This document shows positions 27,101 to 39,100 of a stretch of DNA of 64,000 bases, piece by piece; the first letter of the stretch is position 1; the number at the start of each line of letters is the position of its first letter. Below the pieces are notes generated by a model that worked only from the letters and a program-made list of their open reading frames with translations, was not told the origin of the DNA and did no database searches. The stretch is taken from contig OZ038450.1 in assembly GCA_964036195.1 (NCBI GenBank), forward strand, positions 9,240,701 to 9,304,700, written 5' to 3'. The position numbers and the translations under genes were made by a program. Source of the stretch: Sphaerolaimus hirsutus. Its lineage: Eukaryota > Nematoda > Chromadorea > Monhysterida > Sphaerolaimidae.

Positions 27101-30100
27101 AATTGAAGGAAGATTTCTTTAAAATGCTTTAGACTGACTTTGAAGGTGAATTCTCAGCTATTTATACTGCTGAGAAATTGCCCATGATGGTGCAATATTG
27201 TGCAATTAGTGACTTGAACATGATGGTGCAATGTTGTGCAGTCACTAATTGACCCAGTTTACCTGCATGCTTTGCATGTGCACTGTGCAATCTGTGACTT
27301 TAATTGTAATTTATGGCTTTGTTAGAACTTTCTGTCAGTTCAAGTTTGTAGGTCACCTGCATGCTTTACATGTGCATTGTTAACTTTGCATGCATTCCAT
27401 AGAGCATACATTGCATTGGATGAATCACCTTTGTTGTTCTGATGAGATGCTAATTACTGAACTTTTGTTAAAGAATTGGGTCACAGTAGCACATTCCATT
27501 GTATGTGTGTGTGTGTGAAAACCAGTTCAAACCAGTTCAGTCCAGCTTTTGTTGTTATGACATCATCTGTGTTATATTTATGACATCACTTTAAATGCTG
27601 GACTGTCAGAGGTAACAGCTGTATATTGTAAAAAGTTTAGTAAGTATTTACTTTAGTTTTTACAAGTATTTTTGCTAGGTAAATCAAAATAGTAGTTACT
27701 GTAAGTGGATTGTTATGTGTAAGTGAAAATAAGTCTAATGCTTAAATTAGTTATGTTGATAGTCTTGAAAAGTTTGGAGATAAATGTATACTTTATGTAA
27801 TAAACCAGTGCCAGTGATAAATGTTTAATTGTTCAATCCCTATGGATCAGACAGCTTAATTAAAAAGTTGTGCCAAGCTACTGCACCATGACTACCCATA
27901 AATGTAGTGGCTTGGTCTCACTGCTTGAAGCAATCTGCCATTCCAGGACTGATAATTTTAAAGTTTTATTATTATTATTATTTTTTATTTAGAATAATAT
28001 TTATTTATCTGCTATGCAGATAAGATGGGAAATTTGGCATTTATCTGGTAAATTACATAGCATAATTTTTCAAATAAAAATTGTTGGCATCTATTTTGAA
28101 ACATTTTTGAATACCTGTACTTAGAAATTACAGGTAAAGCCCCTCCCTAGGAAAATACTGTCCCAAGTATTTAATTTTAAAAATATTGATTCACTTTTGA
28201 ATGCATAGTGCATAGATTGCACTTTCAAAAATGTTGTAAAATGGTTAGGTATTTACAAAAAATTGCATTTAGGGAACCAAGGGTTTAATGGATTTTTTAA
28301 TTTAAGATTACATTTGTAATCCCAGGCAGATTTTGTTTACCTACACTACTGGAAAATATTGTGTGATTGCATTGCCCTATTTAAGAAAATAACTTGGATG
28401 AGAATTTATGGAAATTCATACAGAAATAGATTTTACTAACTTAATTAAAACAATTAAAATTTATACAAGTTCACCAATGTTCACTAGTAGTTATCCTTTG
28501 CAGTGCAGTTTGCCATTTAGATCTTTGAACATCCCAGTTTTTTGAACACCCTTTGATTTGGCCTGTGTAGACTGGAATTGTGTTGATTTGCCATCCTTTC
28601 CTCTAGTAGTCCTGCTGGAATTTTGCATTATGGCCAATGGATTCTCAGTATGTCCATCATTCATTTGTTTAGTGTGAGGTTCATCTGGAACATCTTCTGA
28701 TCCCAGATGTGTTTGAACTGTTGTTGTATCAATCCTGTGAGGGTTAGATGGGTTAAATGTTAGCATCAAACACATTAAGTTCACATTATATTCACTTTCA
28801 ACTTTATCTGAGTGTAAGCTCTCCAAACCAGAGTCAGAACAAAAAGTTGCAGACTCAGATATATCATCATAACTCTTTTTAAAGTATGGCTTGAATTCAC
28901 TGTCATTATTGGAGCTTTGCCAATATTCAGTACTTACATGATGATTTAAATGCTCACTGTCTGGTTGGGAGGATTGGCAGTATTTATTTATATCACAAAA
29001 TGCTGAATCAGGTTCAACATACATGTCCATTTTCTTATTTTCTGACTGCTTTGGTGTAGTTACTTTTCTCCTACCATTTATGCATATCATTTCAACTTCA
29101 TTTAAAGAGATGCTGGCATCCCCACTAATTTGACTCATTTTGCTTATGGACACAGTCTCACAAATTTCCCTTAAGTTTGGATCAAGGCTGGTTACAATGT
29201 TTGAAGTTATTTCTTGCTTTGTCTTCATAGACCAGTTAGAAGCTGGGCCAAAGGCTATTATTGCTTTTTCGTACTTCTGATAAAAAAATGTAACAGGGTC
29301 TATTTTTTCTTGTGTAAAATCAAAAAATGCTTCTTTAACTGTAGTAGGTATTAAATACTTCAATGACCTTCTCAACTGACTGATAATGGTATTGAAAGAT
29401 AACTTTTCTTGTGGTGCTAACACAATCAAAGCATCTTCTGCTGGCCCTGAAATTAGTTTCAGGGCAAGCATGGCTTTAATGTGGTCACTACTTATTTTGA
29501 GTTCAAGAAATTTATTTTCCAATTTATGAACCCATTTTGTAAAGTTTTCACCATTTTCCCCAGTGTAAATACCACACTGCTTTTCTAGATAAGACATTTT
29601 TCTTTCTATTTCCAATTCAGCATCCCAATCTTCAGTTTCCACTGGTTTTGGGGGAATAATTAATGCATTTTCTTTATTTACTGTTTGAGTAGATATTTCT
29701 TCAATATCCTTTGGTTCCAACATACTAGGAAGTTCTTTTGAAGATAAATAGTCATTAGCTGGCAAACTTATGTGGGGTTTTATGGCCATGTTATTGTTGA
29801 ACATTTCAGGGTTCTCATAAATGGTGCTTTGTAACAAATCAGTTTGTAGTTCCTGTGGCTTTGAAGCACCTGTAGCTCCAAAGGCCAGCAAATTTGGTCC
29901 AAGAACTTGTTCTGGCATAGTTTCACCTTGTTGTTCAATTGATATTTCACTAAAAGCATGGGATAATGGTGATTCAGAATCATCACTAATACTATTTTCA
30001 CTTCCCCATGTTATGTGCTTTAGGTTCAGCATATTACATGTATATATAATAGAGTCCTTACCTCTATCCAAAGGCAAAATAGGCCAGGGATATTTACCTT

Positions 30101-33100
30101 GGCTTATTTCCTCAAAGTTTCCATTTATCTTTTTTGTCATGCTTATTAAGTCCTGATTTAATTTATATTCACAATCCATACCAATTAAAGTCAAAGCTTC
30201 AGCATGATTTTGGTATGCATAAACTTCTGTTAACAAAGAAAAAGCCCTTTGAGCTAATATTGTACCCTCCAACCCAAGACAGGGAGAGTTATTTACCAAT
30301 GAGCTGTGTATTAACTCAATTTCAAAGCCCAATGCTACTTCTTGCATTTGCTCATAATTTAGATATGTGAAGTCAAAATCATAACTTTTGATCAAAGCAA
30401 ATGCAGCCTTTAAACTGTCAAGTTTTGATGTTGTTATCCCTTGGAAATAGGGGCTCTCTAATGGGATATCAACAAAATTTTCCCAATAATCAGGAAATGT
30501 GATGTGATACTCAGCCATTCCTTACAAAAAAATGATCTTTTGTTTAATATCTTGATTTGGTGTCTCACAAAATTATTCAAAACAAACCTCGTGCAGATGT
30601 AGATAGACACACCTATTTGAGAACAAGTAAAATTGAAAGTAATAAGATTTCCAAATACTCACCAAGTCTATGTTTCTGCTGTTGTTTTGTTGTAGTCCTG
30701 TATCCAATTCTGTAGAAGCCAAGTAGTTGAAATTTCAATTTATAAAAGTAGCAAAATCTCTAATGCAAAATTTTTTTTAAGTATAGAAATCTGAATTTTC
30801 AGAAGATTCAAATGAGAATTTGACATCCACTGAAAATTTTAGAAATATAAATATGCCCACATAAAATTTACACATGTAAGAATCAAAACAAAAAAAGTTA
30901 ATCAAACTGAAAAAATGATCTACTTGCAAAAAGTGATAAAAATAACACCCAGAAATGTGTGTTTTGGAGGTGTTGCAGTCAATATTATTTCTGATTGCAA
31001 TATTTTTGACTTTCACTGCATAAACCTGTGTGACCTGATGAGATGCTAATTACTGAACTTTTGTTAAAGAATTGGGTCACAGTAGCACATTCCATTGTAT
31101 GTGTGTGTGTGTGAAAACCAGTTCAAACCAGTTCAGTCCAGCTTTTGTTGTTATGACATCATCTGTGTTATATTTATGACATCACTTTAAATGCTGGACT
31201 GTCAGAGGTAACAGCTGTATATTGTAAAAAGTTTAGTAAGTATTTACTTTAGTTTTTACAAGTATTTTTGCTAGGTAAATCAAAATAGTAGTTACTGTAA
31301 GTGGATTGTTATGTGTAAGTGAAAATAAGTCTAATGCTTAAATTAGTTATGTTGATAGTCTTGAAAAGTTTGGAGATAAATGTATACTTTATGTAATAAA
31401 CCAGTGCCAGTGATAAATGTTTAATTGTTCAATCCCTATGGATCAGACAGCTTAATTAAAAAGTTGTGCCAAGCTACTGCACCATGACTACCCATAAATG
31501 TAGTGGCTTGGTCTCACTGCTTGAAGCAATCTGCCATTCCAGGACTGATAATTTTAAAGTTTTATTATTATTATTATTTTTTATTTAGAATAATATTTAT
31601 TTATCTGCTATGCAGATAAGATGGGAAATTTGGCATTTATCTGGTAAATTACATAGCATAATTTTTCAAATAAAAATTGTTGGCATCTATTTTGAAACAT
31701 TTTTGAATACCTGTACTTAGAAATTACACAGTCATTTTTTTGGTACGCAGTTTCGTTACTATTTTTTGTGGTTTTACGCTTTTTCAAAAGTGTAAAACTG
31801 AACCGTGTGAAAAGCTTTGTTACGCTTATAGTACCCGGGTATTTTGGCCAGGAAAGCGTAAAAAAGCGTACGGGTATTTTATGAAAGCGTAAGCGTAAGC
31901 GTAAGTATAAATACCCATTTACCCGGGTATTTCGGGTAAGCGTAAATACGCTTTCGCAACTCTGGGTTGATCCAGGATTTTTTGATGGAACTTTTATGAA
32001 AGATATACATGATATTTTCTGAAAATACCCACTTTTGGAAATCTAGTCGCACTCAGTGCAAACACGAAATCACATAGACACCTGCGGCCAGATTTAATTC
32101 TCGAGTAATGTGCCCTACCCAAAAGTAATGCACCCGAAATCGGGCAGCCGGCCTACAAATTGTTTACGGATGCCCTACCCTACATGTCAGTCTCCCAACA
32201 CGACAAAACGCAATTCAATTGCGTGTCGGGAAACACGTGTCGGGTGTAGGGCATATTTATTTGTTTTGTTTAGTGTTTCACAAAAAAAAGAAAATGTGTA
32301 AATAGTGTAAAAGATGCATGAGAATGGAACACATTGAAATCATCTCATAAGAACAACAAATATTTATTTGAATTATGTCAGATCGCGATGCGATGTTGTT
32401 TTCAAATGTAATGGAGATCACCATTGTTTGCATTTATTGATTTGTAAATATCACCCCATACAGTGTGTAAATTCTATTGCCCCGCCCAGTGCTGTACAAG
32501 TGTGAACACCTAGAAAAAACCTTGCTGTGAAAATACCAGCTGGCCCATGTTAAAAATCCATTGGTTTTTAATTTGAATATTTTCTACTGCCACACAATTT
32601 GCAAGAAATGTACCACAAAACAATGTTAACAGTATGTTGAACAAATCTTGTTTCCAAACATCTTACAATGGTCAAATCACATGAAAAAATTACAAAAATA
32701 CAGAACTGCCTTGCACCACCATGTAAGCAAGCCACAAATACAATGTGTTTAAATGGTGTGTGGTGTGCCTACCACCCACACGTTGTAGCATGTTTGGCAC
32801 TCACTCCACTGCCTGCCAGTGCGCGCTCCCTCCGATACATGGTGGCTTATTTTGGCAGATTTTTTACTCAGAAAAATATTGTCAATTTTTTCAATTATAA
32901 AAATTCTATGAGTATAATAATTAGTTATTTCAGAATCGGCCCACACACACTAGTAGACATCAAAATTCATGTCAACTAAATTCAACTGAATTTTGATTTA
33001 ATGTGTGATTTGAACTTTCCTATGTGATAGTCCTGTATTATACTCATAGAATTTTCATAATTTGAAATTTTGACAAAATTGTTTTGAATACAAAAATATG

Positions 33101-36100
33101 GGCCACCATGTATCAGAATAGCCATTTCAGAAAATCCAAACGAGTGAAACATGCCAATGCAAGCAAAAGAACAACATTGCATTTGAGCCAACCTGTATTT
33201 AGGGTGGAGCACTGTGTGATGTGAATGTGTTGAGATTTGACGAAAGAGGCCCGAAATCCACTGTGGATACATTGTGAAGTGTGGGTATTATCTATTTAAT
33301 AAAATTTCATAAATTTTTTTTTCTAAATCGTGATTTTTATATTTTTATCGACCTAGTTTTGTTCCTGCCCATTGTTATTTTGCTGGAGGGCGGAATATTA
33401 TTTTTCTTTTTATTTTGTCGGCCACTCGCCCGACAAAATGTGATAATTGAATAGGAAATTGGTGTGTAGGGCGCCTTACATGCATAACTCCGCTATGGAT
33501 TGTGCACGGTTTTGTCGGGCGTGTAGGGAGATGCGTGTCGGGAGTAGTGCATAACTTAAGAATAGTTGTAGGGCGAATTAAATCTGGCCCCTGGGGCCAG
33601 TTCCGCAAATTGCAAAGTGAGAAGTGAAATGGCACATGCGAAGTGAAATGAGAAGTGACAAGTGAATTGAGAAGGAAATTGGCAGAAGCCAAGGGAAATC
33701 ACTTTTTATTATGTTATTTTCACTTCGCCTTTGCCAATTTACTTGCCATTTCACTTCGCTTTTGCCAATTTTCTTCTCAATTCACTTCGCATTTGCCGCT
33801 TCACTTCTCACTTCTCATTTTGCGGAACTGCCACCTGGTGCCAGTAAAAGCGCAAATGCGAAGTGAAATGGCAAGTGAATTGGCAAGTGAAATGGCGAAA
33901 GCGAAGAGAAATTACTTTTTATTTTTATTTTTTACTTCGCTTTTGCCAATTCACTTGCCGTTTCACTTCGCCTTTGCCATTTGTCACTTGTCACTTCTCA
34001 TTTTGCGGAACTGGCCCCAGTTAACACCATCCCACAACTCCCACGCTACCCTCCCAAAACAAACCAACCCAAATGCGTGGTGATGCCCGAGCGGCGGGTG
34101 CTTTTCTTAGCGTGCCCTCCATCTGCGGCGGGCTTCTGTTCGGCGCGCCTGGGCGACGTCTGCGACGGGTGGGCAATCGTGTCGGCGCGGCCGCGGTACT
34201 CGCGCTGCCGCAACTGCTCGTCGTCCACCTGTGCATGTTTACGCATGCCGAGTTACTTGGTAAAGAAGAGTGATATATAGTGATAGAGGATAGGTATTTA
34301 GGTTTGGGTAGGTTTTATATAAATATTTTTGAACCTGAATTTGTGCACCGCGCGACTATTGTTATTCTGGCTAGCACTAGGGTTTGTAAAAAATGCATTT
34401 TTTCAATGCTCACCCTGATATACTTCGGATGGATCTAATTTTATTTTCATTTCTGCAAGATTTTCTGATATCATATCTCCTCAAAGCGAGTACACTCTCA
34501 GAGGGTTACTCACAGCCCGTTATTACTTGCAGAGAGAGTTTACCTTTACAGGGTCACGAATCTTACACCGATAAATAGTCAAAATGCACCAACCTGTGAC
34601 ACATTGACACTAGGGATGGGTATTTGGACAAGTTGTTGCGCCTGTGCCTGCAACACGGTCGGCTGGGCGATGTTTTCATAGTGTTGTTGGTTGAACTCGA
34701 TGTTTTCGTACTCGTGGTGCATCGTGGGCTGCACCATGTGGTACTGCCTGCTGTGTGACGCAGTGAAGTAATAAAATAAGAATGCAGTACGTGTAGATAA
34801 CTATCTCTTGTTCTTGGTATAATATTCCAAAGATATTGAGAGATTTAAATATATATATATATATATATATAAATCTTAGTTGTTTTTATCATTTAAAAAA
34901 ATTTTTGGGTAAAAAGTATTTTCGTTTTGAGATTCTAATATTTGAAAATATAAGAACAAATAATATGATATTTGGTAATTTTTTTTCAAGGTATTTCCAG
35001 GGAGATTTCATTATATTTTTGGGAGATTTGAGATTACAAAATTACATTTGAGCTTACATTACATTTTCGAGAATACAAATTTTTATTCTGAAAATAGAAA
35101 ATAATTTTAAATAGTCTACCTAAGCTTCCTTCTATGTTCATGCGGCGGGATGCGCCTGGCCATGGCCTCGATGCTTTTAGCAGCGTCGCGCAGCTCGGCG
35201 ATGTCCGTGTCCACCGCGGCAGTCTGCGTGGCGCGGCGGCAGTGCGTCCGGCCGCCGCCATCTTCATCCACGTCCGACTGCTCGTCGCTCGTCTCCGAGT
35301 CGTTCGAGTCGTAGCCGAGCACGCCCGCCGAGTCGGCCACCATCGGCTGCGTGAGATAGCAGTATATTTATAGTCAAGCGACCGATCCAAGTAGTTGAAT
35401 ATGTACTTGAATAGGTATTCATATTGGGAGGGGTAAAAGTAATACTATATAAGTTTGATAAAGTCTTTTTGCTTCGGACTTTTTGAAGTGCGTTTTTTTA
35501 TCAGAATGTTTGCAAGATGCGCTATTAATGAAGAGTATTGTTTTCGTTAACTACGACTTATGGCTCTGCGCAAGGCATATTCCACAGTTGCAGAAACGCA
35601 TTCACTTTTATGGGAAAATACGCAAATTCGAGTCCTAGTGTAGTAGATGAGTGAACATGTTCACTCAACTAAATACTACACTAGTGAATATGTTGCCTTT
35701 TTCTCCCAAAAAGTACATCTGTTTGTTTTTTAATATGTAGGTATACTGTTTGAACGTATCTGAGTAAAGAAAACGTACTTTTGAAACAATTATACTACCT
35801 ATAGGTACATTTTGAGGAAAAAGATTTTTTATATTTGGTGGGCCTGTTCGTGGTAACAGTGGTGGAAAAATGTCCACTTAATCTTACGAAGAAAAAAAAA
35901 ATTTGAAACAATATCCATGAGTAAATAATTGAAAAACAATTCATCTACATTATCCTGGGAAAACATATTTTTATGTTTCTTATTTGGGTGTAGAAAATTT
36001 GCTTCACTTATGTTTTCATGGGAAAAAGTGCTTTTACGTTTTCCTGATAATAGATTAGTTTTGTGTAAAGTAAATACCGTATTTCCTCGAAATACGCCCC

Positions 36101-39100
36101 GGGGGGTGATTGTTTCATAGTGGTCTCGAGAGGGGGGGGGGTCAAACGAGGGGGGGGGGTATTTCGAGGGGGGGTATTTCGAGGAAATACGGTAATTAAA
36201 TTAAGTTTTCTGTACTCATGCAATTCAAAATACTTTACGTTTACGTAAAACTTGAAAAAGTTAGGTATTCAAAAATTTTCAATCAGGAAGGATCTTGGTT
36301 CCCCCGTTTTGAAGCAAAATCTCACTTTGAAGCAGAGCATCCCCAAAAATGGCCTTTATAACAAGTGAGCAAGAGCGCAAAATGGCACAGAAAAAAAATC
36401 TTACAAAGAACGAAAATTGCAACTGATCTTCAATTGTGTATTGGCCGCCGATTCGCAACACGCAAAAGAAATGACACACCAGACTAAAAAAACAGGTTTT
36501 GGTTGCTGAACGCACTTGATTAATAAAGCCCACAAACACTAGTTGACATCGCAAATAAATGTCAACTGAATATCAAGTAAATTACACAAATACTAATTTA
36601 AAGCATCACACTAGAGTTGAAATTAGATAGTTAACCAAAATTCAGTTGACAGTCATTTTGATGTCAACTAGTGTATGGGCCCATAATGCGGTGCAACGCA
36701 AATCTGGCGCAGAAAAACAGGCGAGCGCCTGCGACGCGATACTTTTGGACCCGCCGCGAGTAATAGTGCCGGCCGATAAGAAAGCCGATGGATATTATTG
36801 CCTGCGCAACAACACCTGCACCCGACTGGCGCTCAAGTTCAAGTGCACGGACAGGAAACGATACAAGATATCGCCAGTGTTCACCACCGTCGAGCCACAG
36901 GCGAGCGGAGTTGTTATAAGTTACCTACTCAGCTTTTTCAAATAACGACCCAACTTTTTTTCAAAAGTACTCGTACGGGTAAAAACTCTGATTTTTACCC
37001 ATGCTCATAAAATACCCGAGTAAAATACGTTTTATTCACCCGTTACCTGGGTAAATTTGCGTAAAAGTACTTCTAAATTCATGGAAGCCCAACATTGAGT
37101 ATTTTTCTTGGTACTTAAATGAGTGCGTGCAATTGTTTTCTGGTCATATTTTGGAATCGGTGGGCGAGATTGAGTGCACACGACACAGGAAACCTGGACA
37201 CGGTCTCGCAGGAGTCAACTGCGCTGCGAATCCAGCACGTGTCGCCGGTGCAAAAGAAGCGGCCCGACACGCTCGTGGTGCAGTTCGCGTCCATGCTCGG
37301 CGAGGAGCACGACGCGCGCGCCATTTTTGCCCGCTCGTCGCCGACGCCCATGCCCTACCCGGAGTACTGCTTCGTGATTAGTGTGAGCGCAGTTCGCGCG
37401 TCCTCAATTTTACCCGCGTACTTTTGTTGTGCAGATGATAACCCTACACACTAACAAATCAAAAAATAAAAGCTTCAAAAAGTTTTCATCTCTGTTGTAA
37501 ACTGAATGCTCATTTAGCAACACCAAATTTAGCAGAAATTTGTCTGCTCGCTGGGTTACAGAATGGGTTTCAGATGAGTGCAACCCCATTGCAGGGCGGC
37601 GACGCCTGCAACGGCTACAGCGAGCCGCCCAGCTACGCCAAGGCGGCGAACGACGTGCGCAACGCGGCCGTGCCGCCGCCGCCGGCCAACATACTGCCGC
37701 TGCTGCTGCCGGTGCCGGGCCACGCGTTGCCGCCGACGGCCGCCACCCCGACCCCGGAAGGTAAACCCGCGGCGAACCCAGCTTCTCGTATACGTAGTGC
37801 AGCGCGGCACGTTGGCTCAGACTCGCAACCGACAGCGGAGGCGCCGAGTTCCACTCCGAGCGGGGGCAAGTTGAGCAGCAACAGCGCAATATTCACCGCC
37901 GTGACCGTTATCGGTGGGGTGCCGTCCATCCACCCAGATGCGGTTGGTGACAAGCTATATAGATTCGGTTCGCATGCAAATCGCCTGCCGCCTCGCTTCT
38001 ATTGCTGCTTAAACGTGCACGTCAAACCTGGTATTTATCAATATCGCAAGTGGGGACTAAAAGAACCAGTTGATAAGTGAAAAGTGAAATGCATAGTTGT
38101 TAAAACATATTTACGTTTACTCGAAAAATATGTATACTCGAGTATTTTACTGAGTAAATACGTTTATGTTTCCTCTGAAAAAAGTACCTGTACTCGCCTT
38201 TACATATACTTTTTGAAAGTACTCGAATACAGAAAACGTATTTCAGATTTTACAAAGGCTTTTTCAAAGCATAGAATGGAAAAAAGGAGAAATATTCTAA
38301 AAATAGGGAAATTTTCCTATTTCACTTCTCACTTATCATTTTGATCCTTACTTCTGAAATGTTTTTTTTTACTTGCCACTTGCGGCGTTGACCCCCCCGT
38401 GAACTGTCAATGAATATGCGACAAATAAAACATTGACATTTAAATGAATGCCTTCATTCGTAACACACAGGGTCAGAACTTCAATCGGCCACCTAGCTGA
38501 GTGCAGAATTCAGTGAAGGTTCAAAGGATGGCAGTGAAACAGTTATCAAACATCGCGATGGTTGTCTGCACGATACTAATCATGATCATGAAATTTTTAA
38601 AACAAAGCGCAAGATTTGCACTGGTCGGTGCCAGCTTGAATTCGACTTGCAAATTGCAATGCAAAGCGCTACGAGCCCGGGATGACCAACCTCCATCTGG
38701 TAGTCTTTCAGTTGCCGTCTGGGCGGCCTGGGAGGGGCGGCCGCCGGCTGCACTGGCGACGCTCGCTGCATGGACGCTCGTCTGGCGGCGACGACCGGCC
38801 GCTTGTTGCCCAGCTCGCTCATGTGCTGCCGCACGCCGCGCACGTGCGCCTCGGCGCCCGCTGCCTGCTGCTGTTGGTGTTGTTGCATAAAAGACTCGTG
38901 GCTGCCTGGCGGGCAGTTCGGCGCGGCGTTGTGAACTGTTTGATTGTGCGCCGCCGCGTAGGTTACGGAACGTAGGAGCTGCTCGATTCGTCGTATCTGC
39001 ACGAGACAATTTTACGTTCGAATTAGTGCTGGAAGTACATACCGTATTTCCTCGAAATACCCCCCGGGTGGTGATTGTTTCATAGTGGTCCCGAGAGGGG

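Larger units (their letters stand above)
25959..31964. mobile_element. hAT-type element hosting the LTR element
   Basis: Ends CAGAGTTG / CAACTCTG, flanked by a perfect 8-base duplication GGTTGATC at 25951-25958 and 31965-31972. Inside both ends are repeats of AAGCGTAAGCGTAAATAC. Eight-base duplications and CAGxG ends are typical of hAT transposons. No transposase is present. The LTR element (27440-31728) and an AT-rich stretch (about 26120-27439) interrupt it. Related ends occur at about 14803-15296 and 38096-38250. Confidence 0.8.
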
